Assembly (NCBI RefSeq): GCF_020447105.2
Contig: NZ_CP096184.1
Location: forward strand, 1,488,001-1,552,000
Direction of reading: 5' to 3'
Source: Demequina sp. TMPB413
Lineage (GTDB): Bacteria; Actinomycetota; Actinomycetes; Actinomycetales; Demequinaceae
Length of the DNA stretch: 64,000 bases
The notes beneath the pieces are model-generated. The model was not told the DNA's origin and did not search any database. It saw nothing but the letters and a program-made list of their open reading frames with translations. A program made the translations under genes and the position numbers. Of this stretch, positions 7,500 through 15,744 are shown piece after piece. Position 1 is the first letter of the stretch. Each line of letters starts with the position of its first letter.

Positions 7500-8960
7500 T
7501 TACTCGGGGATCCAGGTCCAGCCGGGCTTGACCTTGGCCTTGTAGATGAACAGGGTGTGCAGGAGCCGCTTGACCCAGTGCCCAGCAAGGCCGATCTCGC
7601 CGAACGTCTCCTTGAGGTTGCGGCCCGTCTCGGGATACTTCTCCCAGTCAGGGGCCACGGGGCTCATCGTCATCGCCGCGGCGGTGCCCGTCCGCATGCC
7701 GGTCCCCGCAGACGCGACGCAAGCCGCCGCCATCTCGGCCATCGAGGCCGAGTGCGTGGGCTCTTTCGCCCCCTTGAGGATCATGTCTGCCACAGAGAAG
7801 GCCACAACCTTGCCCATGGTGCCGGAGGGCATTCCCGTCCGTGGCGGGCTCGGCGCGACGGCAAGCCCGTCAGGTGTGGCGCGCGGCTTCGAGATCTGGT
7901 GAGGTGGTGCGAAGGCGATGCCGACGGCGAAGCAGTTCTTGTAGGTCGGGTTCTGGTACGTGCGCGGCCAGTCCTTGGCACTCCAGTCGTCGTACGACTT
8001 CTTGGAGTAGTCGGCGTCGACCTTCATGAAGCCCGACGGCGCAAACACCGTGTCGGTGATGTCCTCGCCAGACTTGTTGTACGCCTTCCAGTCCGCTCCC
8101 TTGAAGGGCGGGAGCAGCATCGCGAAGTCGAACTCAAGATCGTTGTGCGAGCCATCGAGCTGGTCGTAGTGGATGACACCCTCGTCAATGCTGGTGACCG
8201 CGGCACCGGAGATCGCCTTAACCCCGCGTTCACGGTAGAGAGACTCAGTCCACAACTGGCTCGTTGTCCTGAAACCATTCTGCTCAAACTGCATGCCCCC
8301 CACGCCGAAGTCGCCGAGTTCGTTCTCGTTGGTGAGGTAGGTGAGCTCCACCTTGTCGCGCACCCCGGCGGCCCTCAGCTCATGCTCCACATTGAACGTG
8401 TACTCAAAGGCGGCACCCTCACACGTGCAGGTGCCGTGACCGACGCCAATCACGACGCGCTGGGTCTTGCCCGCCTTGGCCGCCTCGATCACGTCGCCCA
8501 ACTTGATGTTCGCCTCGGTCGCGTGGCTGGGGGTGCAAACGGACACGGTGTGGCCCTCGTCTGGGCCGAGTCCCGGCGTCGCACCAAAATTCAACTTGGG
8601 GCCCGTCGCGTTGATGACGTAGTCGTACCTGATCTTCTCGGTTTCGCCCGCCCTGTCGGACGAAGTGTGCTCAACCTCGACCGCCGGCTGATCAGCGTCG
8701 GCGTCGCCTTCCGGCCAGAGCGCGACGGCCTTCGCCTGGACAAACTCGATGCCCTTCTTCGCGTAGATAGGGGCAAGCGGGAAGACCACGTCGTCCGTTG
8801 TCATCTTTCCCACGCCCACCCAGATGTTGGACGGGATCCAGTTGTACTGGGAGTTGGGGGAGACGACGACGACGTCGTGAGCCTTGCCCAGCCGCTTCTT
8901 GAGGTAAAGGGCTGCGGTATGTCCTGAGACACCGGCCCCGAGAACCACGACGCGTGCCAT
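7500..8960 (-). CDS. Sulfide:quinone oxidoreductase family flavoprotein
   Basis: Would oxidise sulfide to polysulfide and pass electrons to membrane quinone. The 486-residue protein opens with the FAD-binding motif VVVLGAGVSGHTAA (residues 4-17) and has the second dinucleotide-binding motif INATGPK. Cys142 (VSVCTPSH), Cys178 and Cys180 (GTCTCEG) are candidates for the redox cysteines. The C-terminus has a hydrophobic and basic tail suited to monotopic membrane binding. It is longer than classical SQR (about 400-430 residues), so a related FAD reductase is possible. A CsoR/CstR-like site lies 56 bases upstream, consistent with induction by reactive sulfur. Confidence 0.82.
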   Translation of the reverse strand: MARVVVLGAGVSGHTAALYLKKRLGKAHDVVVVSPNSQYNWIPSNIWVGVGKMTTDDVVFPLAPIYAKKGIEFVQAKAVALWPEGDADADQPAVEVEHTSSDRAGETEKIRYDYVINATGPKLNFGATPGLGPDEGHTVSVCTPSHATEANIKLGDVIEAAKAGKTQRVVIGVGHGTCTCEGAAFEYTFNVEHELRAAGVRDKVELTYLTNENELGDFGVGGMQFEQNGFRTTSQLWTESLYRERGVKAISGAAVTSIDEGVIHYDQLDGSHNDLEFDFAMLLPPFKGADWKAYNKSGEDITDTVFAPSGFMKVDADYSKKSYDDWSAKDWPRTYQNPTYKNCFAVGIAFAPPHQISKPRATPDGLAVAPSPPRTGMPSGTMGKVVAFSVADMILKGAKEPTHSASMAEMAAACVASAGTGMRTGTAAAMTMSPVAPDWEKYPETGRNLKETFGEIGLAGHWVKRLLHTLFIYKAKVKPGWTWIPE

Positions 8961-9015
8961 GGGGGATCACCTTCTTCGCTGATCGAGGGTGCAGGGGTGC
9001 ACCATCCGTCAGCCT

Positions 9016-9031
9016 ATACCCAGGGGGGCAT
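9016..9031. promoter_or_regulatory. Degenerate CsoR/CstR-like operator before the SQR gene
   Basis: ATACCCAGGGGGGCAT is an imperfect version of the palindrome at 841-856: same ATACCC and GGGG tracts, shifted centre. It lies 56 bases before the SQR start on the minus strand. CstR-type control of sulfide-oxidation genes is established in other bacteria; here it is inferred from the match. Confidence 0.45.
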
Positions 9032-9090
9032 CTAGGACCCTGGGCCAAAGGTCTCTGGAAAGGTCCCGGCACTGCGACCGGGACATGGTC

Positions 9091-9507
9091 CTACTCCGAA
9101 CCGCGCGTCACCCTGTTCCAGGCGTTCACCACGGCCACCACCTCGACGATCGCCCCCAACTGCTTGGGCGTGAAGTACGTGGCCGCCTGATCCCGCGCCT
9201 CCAACTCGAGTCCTCGCGGGTAGTCGGTGAGTATCTCGGCGAACCGCAGCGCCGCAGCCTCGGCTTCAGACACGAGGTCTTCGCGCATGAGTTTGACTGG
9301 TCGCGCCAAGGCGCTGATGAGGTCCACCCTCACGCCGCGCTGCGCCAGACCGTCGGAATGCAGCCTCACACTGAAGGAACAGCCGTTGATGTGCGAGCAC
9401 CGCAGCCGCAACATCTCCCGCAGCTTTTCCGGCAACTCCCGACCGATCGCTCCGTCCAGCTCCTCGAGGGACCTCAGGAAATCGGGACGCATCTTCGCCT
9501 GGCTCAT
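9091..9507 (-). CDS. Carboxymuconolactone decarboxylase / AhpD-like protein
   Basis: A 138-residue all-helical protein of the CMD/AhpD family (LRLRCSHINGCSFSVRLHSDG, then ALRFAEILT). AhpD-like members carry a redox CxxC followed by His. Here the motif reads C43-S-F-S46 with His50, so the second Cys is replaced by Ser and the usual disulfide chemistry is doubtful. Cys37 might compensate. The start MSQAKMRPDFLRSLEEL is chosen because the same start and the same upstream sequence recur before the truncated paralogue at 25018-25221. It stands alone between the SQR and copA units. Confidence 0.78.
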   Translation of the reverse strand: MSQAKMRPDFLRSLEELDGAIGRELPEKLREMLRLRCSHINGCSFSVRLHSDGLAQRGVRVDLISALARPVKLMREDLVSEAEAAALRFAEILTDYPRGLELEARDQAATYFTPKQLGAIVEVVAVVNAWNRVTRGSE

Positions 9508-9797
9508 GAAAACGAAGCGTAACAAAGCGGTGCAAAACGGCCTCGCGCAGGCTTCGTGAGAACGATGCGGCCTTGGCGCGAGCGGCCGAGCGGCCGAACG
9601 GCCAATCAATCCGCGGGCCGTAGCCGAAGATCCTTGTCGTGTATTGCGCTCCACGGTCATCCTTCTCCACCGGGGCCCAGCCGTCGGCCAGGGTCAGCGC
9701 GATCCCCTCGCGGCCAGCCGCTGTTCGCGCATCGGACTTCTGCGTCGCCCGGCGGCATCGCGGGGTGGACGCCGCGCCGGGCGCCCACCCCACTCGA

Positions 9798-12101
9798 TCA
9801 GCCGACCGGCAGTGCCTCCTGCGGCGCCTGCACTTGGTGCGTCTCGCCCGCTGGGGTGACTGTGGTCGAGATCGCGCGGAACCGGCGAAGACGCAGGCTG
9901 TTCGTGACCACGAACACTGAAGAAAAGGCCATCGCAGCGCCAGCGATCAGAGGGTTGAGCAACCCCGAGACCGCCAACGGGATCGCCGCGACGTTGTACG
10001 CGAACGCCCAGAACAGGTTGCCCTTGATGGTCTTGAGCGTCTGGCGCGACAACCGCACCGCATCCACTGCGACACGCAGGTCTCCACGGACGAGCGTCAG
10101 GTCACTGGCCTCGATAGCGACGTCAGATCCCGTACCCATGGCGATGCCGAGGTCCGACTGGGCCAAGGCTGCGGCATCGTTGACACCGTCACCGACCATC
10201 GCGACCACGCGTCCCGCCTCCTGCAGGTCCCGCACCACTCGGACCTTGTCCGCGGGCATCACCTCGGCGATGACCTCCTCGATTCCTACCTCGTCGGCGA
10301 TCGTCCTTGCGGCGCGGGCGTTGTCACCGGTCAGGAGCACCGGACGCAGGCCGAGCGCGATGAGTTCGCGTACCGCCTGGGCACTGGTGACCTTGAGCGT
10401 GTCGGCGACCACTACCAGCCCCCGCAACTGCCCGTCCCAGCCGACCGCGACGACGGTGCGTCCCGCCGACTCCGCCGCGTCCAGCGCGGCGGCGAGCGTC
10501 GGATCCGGAGCCACCGACCAGCGTTCGGCGAGCCAACGCATACGGCCGACAACGACCTGTCGATCGCCGACGGTCCCCTCGACGCCCAGGCCCTGAAGGC
10601 TAGTGAACCCAGTGACGGGAGGCAGAGCGCCCAGCCGCTCCCGTGCGCCGCCAGCGATCGCTGCGGCAATGGGGTGCTCGGACGCGTCCTCCAGTGCCCC
10701 GACTGTCTTCAGGAGCTCGTCGCCATCGATGCCGGGCGCGGCCACGACATCGACCAGGCGCATCGTGCCCGTCGTCACCGTTCCGGTCTTGTCCAGCACG
10801 ATGGTGTCCACGCGCCGGGTCGACTCCAGGACCTGCGGGCCCTTGATCAGGACACCGATCTGAGCACCCCGTCCCGTACCCACCATGAGAGCTGTCGGCG
10901 TGGCCAGGCCGAGCGCGCACGGGCACGCGATGATCATCACCGCGACGGCCGCAGTGAAGGCCATCTCCGTTCCGACGCCAGCGCCCAGCCAGAAGCCCAA
11001 TGTTGCCACGGACAGGGTAATGACGATCGGCACGAAGATCGACGAGATGCGGTCGGCAAGCCGCTGCACCGGGGCCTTTCCGGTCTGCGCATCCTCGACC
11101 AATTTCGCCATCTGAGCCAGTTGGGTATCGGCGCCGACACGTGTCGCACGCACGACGAGCCTTCCTCCGGCGTTGACCGTTGCCCCGGTGACGGAGTCCC
11201 CTGGGCCGACCTCGACGGGGACCGGCTCGCCGGTCAGCATTGATGCGTCGACCGCGGAGGCCCCTTCGATGATCTGCCCATCGGTGGCGATTTTCTCCCC
11301 GGGACGGACCACAAAGTCCTGGCCCACGACCAACTCGTCGATACCGATGCGAGTCTCGACGCCGTCCTTCAGGACCGCGACGTCCTTAGCGCCCATCTCC
11401 AGCAATGCCCGCAGGGCCGCGCTCGAGCTCTTCTTCGCCCGCGCTTCAAACCACCGGCCCAGGAGGATGAACACCGTGACGACCGCCGCCACCTCCAAGT
11501 AAATCTCCGCCGAGCCACCACCGCGTTCCGGGATGAGGCTGAACCCCATGCGCATCCCCGGATTGCCTGCCGCCCCAAAGAAGAGCGCATACAACGACCA
11601 CGCGAACGCCGCCAGGGTACCGACGCTGATCAGCGTGTCCATCGTCGCCGCCGCGTGCCGCGCATTCGTCCACGCCGCCCGGTGGAAGGGCCAACCCCCC
11701 CAGATCACCACAGGTGCAGTGAGCGTCAACGCCAGCCACTGCCAGTTGTCGAACTGCAGGAACTCTACTGCGGAGAGGACGAGCACTGGCGTGCTCAGAA
11801 CCGCCGACACGACTAGGCGATGACGTAGCGCGGACACTTCGTCGGCTGGGGCCTCAGCCTCGCCTGCTTCGGTCTTCGCCGCGCCGGCCTGCTCGCGCAA
11901 ACGCGCCGAGTAGCCGGTCGCCTCGACGGAGGCGATCGCCTCTTCCACCGTTGTGCCCTCGGGAAGGTCGACCTTCGCCCGCTCGGTGGCATAGTTCACG
12001 CTCGCCTCGACGCCCTCCATGCGGTTGAGTCGCTTCTCGATCCTGGCGGCGCAGGACGAGCACGTCATCCCGCCGATATCAAGTTCGATGATGTTGCTCA
12101 T
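9798..12101 (-). CDS. copA: Copper-exporting P1B-type ATPase
   Basis: A 767-residue Cu(I) efflux pump of the cytoplasmic membrane. In order: one heavy-metal-associated domain with GMTCSSC (about residues 11-17), eight predicted membrane segments, TGEP actuator motif, CPC metal site (C393, C395), phosphorylation site DKTGT (Asp437), HP motif (SEHP), TGDN and GDGVNDA. All catalytic residues are present. It overlaps the preceding small gene by ATGA and belongs to the copZ - small protein - copA unit driven by the MerR-type promoter at 12525-12555. Confidence 0.95.
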   Translation of the reverse strand: MSNIIELDIGGMTCSSCAARIEKRLNRMEGVEASVNYATERAKVDLPEGTTVEEAIASVEATGYSARLREQAGAAKTEAGEAEAPADEVSALRHRLVVSAVLSTPVLVLSAVEFLQFDNWQWLALTLTAPVVIWGGWPFHRAAWTNARHAAATMDTLISVGTLAAFAWSLYALFFGAAGNPGMRMGFSLIPERGGGSAEIYLEVAAVVTVFILLGRWFEARAKKSSSAALRALLEMGAKDVAVLKDGVETRIGIDELVVGQDFVVRPGEKIATDGQIIEGASAVDASMLTGEPVPVEVGPGDSVTGATVNAGGRLVVRATRVGADTQLAQMAKLVEDAQTGKAPVQRLADRISSIFVPIVITLSVATLGFWLGAGVGTEMAFTAAVAVMIIACPCALGLATPTALMVGTGRGAQIGVLIKGPQVLESTRRVDTIVLDKTGTVTTGTMRLVDVVAAPGIDGDELLKTVGALEDASEHPIAAAIAGGARERLGALPPVTGFTSLQGLGVEGTVGDRQVVVGRMRWLAERWSVAPDPTLAAALDAAESAGRTVVAVGWDGQLRGLVVVADTLKVTSAQAVRELIALGLRPVLLTGDNARAARTIADEVGIEEVIAEVMPADKVRVVRDLQEAGRVVAMVGDGVNDAAALAQSDLGIAMGTGSDVAIEASDLTLVRGDLRVAVDAVRLSRQTLKTIKGNLFWAFAYNVAAIPLAVSGLLNPLIAGAAMAFSSVFVVTNSLRLRRFRAISTTVTPAGETHQVQAPQEALPVG

Positions 12102-12244
12102 AGGAACTCTCCGACCTGGACCAGGGCGCCGCCGTCTGTCCCGGCAACCGCGATCGGCCCGACCGCTGCCCCAATCACGAGGCCGACGCCGAGTGCGACC
12201 ACCAGTACCACAGCGAAGAGCACCAACCGGATGGAGTCTGTCAC
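12098..12244 (-). CDS. 48-residue membrane protein between copZ and copA
   Basis: Starts with GTG at 12244 overlapping the copZ stop (GTGA) and ends with TGA overlapping the copA start (ATGA), so all three are translationally coupled. The product is one hydrophobic helix ([20 protein letters not shown]) followed by a [15 protein letters not shown] tail with no Met, His or Cys ligand. It resembles only the N-terminal signal-anchor part of longer secreted proteins often found beside copA in actinobacteria, so it may be a shortened form. That comparison is from memory. Confidence 0.72.
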   Translation of the reverse strand: MTDSIRLVLFAVVLVVALGVGLVIGAAVGPIAVAGTDGGALVQVGEFL

Positions 12245-12471
12245 GCCAGCACCCCCGTCACGACATATCCGGCTTCGTCCACAGCCGCGCCGACCGCATC
12301 CCCATCCGCAGGAACCGACCCACTAACCTTCACCAAGGACGTCCCCTCCGGCACGAGTTCAACCTCTACCGAGGTGACGCCATCAATCTGGCCGACTTCC
12401 GTCGAAACTGCAGCCACACAGTGACCGCAAGTCATCCCCGTGACGGTATAGGTAGTTGTGATCGTCTCCAT
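12241..12471 (-). CDS. copZ: Copper chaperone, heavy-metal-associated domain
   Basis: A 76-residue CopZ-type protein that carries Cu(I) to the CopA pump. It consists of a single HMA domain with the metal-binding GMTCGHC motif (about residues 13-19) and the usual YxVTGM start and DEAGY end. GAGGAGGA upstream fixes the ATG at 12471. The frame stays open far upstream to 13122, but that extension crosses the promoter and has no domain content. First gene of the coupled copZ - small membrane protein - copA unit. Confidence 0.93.
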   Translation of the reverse strand: METITTTYTVTGMTCGHCVAAVSTEVGQIDGVTSVEVELVPEGTSLVKVSGSVPADGDAVGAAVDEAGYVVTGVLA

Positions 12472-12524
12472 GTCTGTCCTCCTCGATCTCGCGGCGCGCC
12501 ACCACTTGGTGCGCACAACCCCCA

Positions 12525-12555
12525 CGGTAAACCTTCCAGTCCACTGGAATGTCAA
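12525..12555 (-). promoter_or_regulatory. MerR/CueR-type promoter for copZ-copA
   Basis: On the minus strand: -35 TTGACA (12555-12550), a 19-base spacer, then -10-like TTACCG (12530-12525). The spacer holds the dyad TTCCAGTGGACTGGAA. An overlong 19-bp spacer filled by a CCAGT/ACTGG dyad is the hallmark of MerR-family (CueR-like) activated promoters. Two more copies lie at 17609 and 19843. Confidence 0.82.
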
Positions 12556-12931
12556 GGTCGTCCTTGCTATCGTTGCGAACGGCCCCAGCGGGTAGCCGGA
12601 CACCGTCCATCTGCCCCGGCTCGTCGTCGGAGCCCCGTGGGCCGTGATCACCGTGACGGGCAACCCGCTGTGCTGTGACAAACGGACGATCACCACGTCG
12701 ATAATGGCGGGACAACGGGTGCAGTCCGCCGACACCGCGCCCAGGGACGATGCCTGTCTGCCCCTATCCGCCAGCAATCGAACCCCGACTCGCACCGCCG
12801 TCGAGGGCTCCACGGCACGTTGGCACTCGACGCACTCTCGGCGACCTGAGCACCGGCTCCACAGGAGGGCGGCCTGTGCCTGCTGGTTGACCCCGAGCGC
12901 GACGACAATCAGGGCCGCGAAGCCGGTGAAC

Positions 12932-13210
12932 TCACCCCGGTGGCAAGCGCTGTGGGTGTCGTGGCGCTTCACCCACTGGCCCGTGGCCGGAATTCGACCC
13001 GGGCCTCGTGCGGCGCGCGGATGTGATTTCTGGTGGGCTGGCTGGAAGCTGGGGTCGTGCTGCGCGTCGGGCGGGGCGCGTGGTCCACCAAGCCAGCAAG
13101 GCAAGGACGAGCAAGCCCACAAACGCGACGACCCAGGATTTCACACTGCTGATCCCGGAGCCGAAGTCGCCGAGACCGAGGCTGACGAGATGAGTGTTCT
13201 GTTCAAACAT
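12932..13210 (-). CDS. Putative small membrane protein
   Basis: A 92-codon frame with ATG at 13210 and GAGGAG about 12 bases upstream. The first 50 residues look real: MFEQNTHLVSLGLGDFGSGI, then a membrane helix (WVVAFVGLLVLALLAWW) and a basic TRPARRAAR flank. The remaining 40 residues are Pro/Arg-rich and could be read past a lost stop or frameshift. No family is recognised. The 460 bases between this gene and copZ hold no gene I can support beyond the MerR-type promoter. Confidence 0.4.
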   Translation of the reverse strand: MFEQNTHLVSLGLGDFGSGISSVKSWVVAFVGLLVLALLAWWTTRPARRAARPQLPASPPEITSARRTRPGSNSGHGPVGEAPRHPQRLPPG

Positions 13211-13465
13211 GTTGCGATCGTTCTCCTCTGCTAGTTGTGGGCAGGGCTGGAGACTTCGTGCTGATCAGGTCAACGGTCCAAGTCATTGGCGGTCAGCTCG
13301 GGTCTCCACGGAGCACCGCCTTGAGCGCCCGATCCCCTACTTCTCGCGACCGACCTCGCCCCGCGTGATCGGGCCCTGACCGGGCAACTCTAGTTGCAGA
13401 CCTCCCGTGGTCGGTCCGGCAGGAGAGGGTGGCGCCTCGGGGTGGCGCCGGTACTACCCCGAGGT

Positions 13466-13711
13466 TCAGGCGGGCTCTCGGCCTGGCTCGGTGGGCAGAC
13501 CGGGAGTCACCCAGTCGCGTATCCCACCGCGGTAGTAGCGGATCCTTCCGGCAGGGAAGCCCGCCTCAACTAACTCCCGGATCGCGGTGGGCGACTGCGG
13601 GCACTGCGGGCCGTTGCAGAAGAGGACCACCTGTTCGATGCCCTCAAGTTCTTCGCGCCGGGCGACCGCATCGTGGAACGGGATGCTCCTGGCCCCCGGC
13701 GCTGGCACCAT
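13466..13711 (-). pseudogene. Rhodanese (sulfurtransferase) domain remnant
   Basis: Encodes only the C-terminal two-thirds of a rhodanese domain: PGARSIPFHDAVARREEL, then the active-site loop VVLFCNGPQCPQSPTA with the persulfide-forming Cys, and the closing YYRGGIRDWVTPGLPT. The N-terminal strand with the conserved L-D-x-R is missing. In-frame codons continue upstream to a TGA but do not restore it. It may be inactive or a minimal form. The sulfur theme fits the nearby SQR gene. The gap 13211-13465 downstream holds no recognisable gene. Confidence 0.6.
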
Positions 13712-13758
13712 CTGTGGGGGTGCCTCCCGCTCGCGGGCCTTGCGCTCTAGCGGTCCAC

Positions 13759-13787
13759 CTTGACCAAACCTTGATCAGTTCCTGATC
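13759..13787 (+). promoter_or_regulatory. Three 11-bp-spaced direct repeats (OmpR-type boxes)
   Basis: CTTGACC at 13759, CTTGATC at 13770 and CCTGATC at 13781 repeat at exactly one helical turn. They lie about 90 bases before the His-rich membrane protein gene at 13875 and read in its direction. Equivalent sets occur at 20456-20484 and 24196-24236. Tandem boxes at 11-bp spacing are typical of OmpR-family response regulators. Confidence 0.6.
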
Positions 13788-13874
13788 CTGTTCGCCCGGG
13801 AACTTCACGAGCGTCCGTTAGCGTGAAGATCTAGACATCGATGGACGCGCTGGCGTCCGGATTGGAGGGCCCTC

Positions 13875-14168
13875 GTGTCCCTCAAGAGCCGCTCGAGCAA
13901 GTTGTACTTCGCCATTGCAGGTCTGGCCCTCGTTCTGTGGATGTTCGGCGTCTCTGGAGGAACCATTCTGACGGTGGTCCTCGTCGCGTCGATGCTGGCC
14001 ATGCATGCGGGCGGGCATGGCGGGCACGGCAGCTCGACACCGCACGCCGGCGCCGAGGCAGGGACCCATCCCGCGCATGGGTTCCACGGTGACGCGACCT
14101 TGGATGCGTCCCCACACACAGCCCCCGATCGGGCCGCTCCCCCCAAGCCGAAGTCCGGCTGCCACTAG
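13875..14168 (+). CDS. His-rich small membrane protein, DUF2933-like
   Basis: A 97-residue protein with two close hydrophobic segments (about residues 10-25 and 28-43). A His/Gly tail follows (AMHAGGHGGHGSS, then more His) and it ends KPKSGCH. This layout resembles the DUF2933 family found in copper islands; the assignment is tentative. The His cluster and terminal CH are plausible metal ligands at the membrane surface. It is followed 118 bases later by the Cys-rich mini-protein. The direct repeats at 13759-13787 suggest two-component control. Confidence 0.6.
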   Translation: MSLKSRSSKLYFAIAGLALVLWMFGVSGGTILTVVLVASMLAMHAGGHGGHGSSTPHAGAEAGTHPAHGFHGDATLDASPHTAPDRAAPPKPKSGCH

Positions 14169-14286
14169 GCAGCGCCGAGACACGGACGCGTCCTCACAGG
14201 CCAATTGCGCGCGCTACCGCGCGGCGCACGACTTCTCTCGGCAACAGCCGAGGGACCCCATCACGACTGAGCACAGGAGCTGAATC

Positions 14287-14445
14287 ATGAGCGACTGCTG
14301 CAAGAGCACGACAGCAAGAACCGGGACGTCCGAGTCCACAAGCAAAGAGGCGTCGGCGAGCGGCTGCTGCTGCAAGAGCACGACAGCAGCAACCGGGACG
14401 TCCGAGTCCACAAGCAAAGAGGCGTCGGCGAGCGGCTGCTGCTAG
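14287..14445 (+). CDS. Cys-rich mini-protein made of two tandem repeats
   Basis: 52 residues with AGGAG 7 bases before the ATG. The protein is one 24-residue unit (CCKSTTARTGTSESTSKEAS...) repeated almost perfectly. Units begin at residues 4 and 28 and differ only at Arg11/Ala35, and a closing CC ends the protein. Cys pairs therefore fall at 4-5, 27-28-29 and 51-52, seven Cys in 52 residues, separated by Ser/Thr/Lys linkers. This suggests a metallothionein-like metal buffer; no known metallothionein signature is matched. The underlying DNA is a 72-bp tandem repeat. Confidence 0.72.
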   Translation: MSDCCKSTTARTGTSESTSKEASASGCCCKSTTAATGTSESTSKEASASGCC

Positions 14446-14679
14446 CCGCCTCGCGCGCCTGACAGGAGACACGAGGGGGTCGGCCCGCGTTGACGGCAAG
14501 CCGCGTGACGGTTTGCCGCCGATAGCGCGGATCCGGCTCTCGGTTGCCTTCCTGCCGAGATCGCGCGCGGCCGCGTCGTACATGGCGGACTGTTCCGCCC
14601 TGAACTCAGTGGAAGGCCCGGTTCTCCTGGTGGCGGTTGCTGCTCTGTGAAGTTCTCACGGCGGTACAGGTCTTGTTGC

Positions 14680-14841
14680 TCAGTGGCGGGTGAGGTCTCC
14701 GATCAAGGAGAGGCGGTGGTTGTCATCGAGCCAATGGATCCAGGACAGTGTCGCGATTCCGACCTCGTCGACGGTCCCGAGGCGCCCGTCGATCTTCACG
14801 TATTCGGTCTTGCGAAGCCCCACGACGAACAGAAAAGGCGT
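14680..14841 (-). pseudogene. 3' fragment of an IS3-family transposase (OrfB)
   Basis: Minus-strand frame encoding LRKTEYVKIDGRLGTVDEVG then IATLSWIHWLDDNHRL and a stop at 14680. This matches the C-terminal end of the IS3-family DDE integrase (K-T-E, then D-E-V-x-I-A-T-L, then the N-x-R-L-H region with two residues lost). The upstream part is absent on both sides of the IS21 element, so it was already degraded or lost. Confidence 0.65.
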
Positions 14842-14904
14842 TGACGGCGCTCAGCGAAATTCCCCAGTCTTGCTCGGCGAAGTTCCCCAGGTCGCGGGGT
14901 CAGG

Positions 14905-15744
14905 TTAGCGGAAGTTTGTGCCGGTTGTGACGCGGCGTAGTTCGTCGGCTGCGGCGGCGTGGTTGCGGAGCCGGTAGGAGCCTCCGTCGAGGGTGACGAC
15001 GACGGATCGGTGTAGGAGTCGGTCGAGCATCGCGGCGGCGACGGTGGTGTCGCCGAGGATCTCGCCCCAGGCGCCGACGGGCCGGTTCGTGGTGATCACG
15101 ATCGACGTTTTCAGGTAACGCTGGTTGATGACCTGGAACAGTGCTGACGCGGCCTCGGCGGGCAACGGCAGGTAGCCCAGCTCGTCGATCACGAGCAGTG
15201 TGGGTCCGGCGAAGAACCGCATCATGGTGCCCCATTTGCCCTCGATCGCGGCGCGGTGGCAGCGGGCGGCGAGGTCGGCGGCGGAGGTGAAGTAGGTGCG
15301 ATAACCGGCCGTCACAGCCGCATGGCCGAGGCCGGTCGCGATGTGGGTTTTCCCGACTCCGGGAGGGCCGATCAGGAGCACGTTGGTTGCGGTGTCGAGG
15401 TAGCGGCAGGTGCCAAGCTCGGTCAGGAGGTTGCTGTCGATGCCGGAGGCGGCGTCGAGGTCGAAGTCGGCAAGGGTCGCACCGGTGGGTAGGTTCGCGA
15501 AGCGGAACCGGCCGGCCAGGCGTCTGGCGTCGGTCGCGGTGACCTCGATGGCGAGCAGGCGCTCGAGGGTGTGAGTCAGCGACCAGCCCTCGGCTTGGGC
15601 TTGGTCCAGGACGCGGGGCAGGGCGTCGGCGGCGTCGTCGAGTTTCAGTTCGGTGAGGTGGCCGCGTAGTTGCTGAAACACGCTCGCCGGCGTCGCGGCC
15701 GTCGTCGCCGTCAGGGTGGAAGCGGTGGTGAGTGGTGTGTTCAT
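14905..15744 (-). CDS. istB: IS21 helper ATPase IstB
   Basis: A 279-residue AAA+ ATPase of the DnaA/IstB type that assists the IstA transposase in target selection. Walker A is GPPGVGKTHIA (about residues 129-139), Walker B is LLVIDELGYLPL, and sensor region TTNRPVGAWGE follows. Its ATG overlaps the istA stop (ATGA), the usual IS21 arrangement. Full length for the family. Confidence 0.93.
   Translation of the reverse strand: MNTPLTTASTLTATTAATPASVFQQLRGHLTELKLDDAADALPRVLDQAQAEGWSLTHTLERLLAIEVTATDARRLAGRFRFANLPTGATLADFDLDAASGIDSNLLTELGTCRYLDTATNVLLIGPPGVGKTHIATGLGHAAVTAGYRTYFTSAADLAARCHRAAIEGKWGTMMRFFAGPTLLVIDELGYLPLPAEAASALFQVINQRYLKTSIVITTNRPVGAWGEILGDTTVAAAMLDRLLHRSVVVTLDGGSYRLRNHAAAADELRRVTTGTNFR

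Noticed and set aside
7455..8927. 490-codon open frame antisense to the SQR gene
   Set aside because: It is the GC-rich antisense shadow of a well-supported flavoprotein and its translation has no family features.
12472..13122. Long N-terminal extension of copZ, or a separate membrane gene in that open frame
   Set aside because: The frame crosses the MerR promoter. It contains a hydrophobic stretch (FTGFAALIVVALGV) but has no RBS, domain or consistent coding signal.
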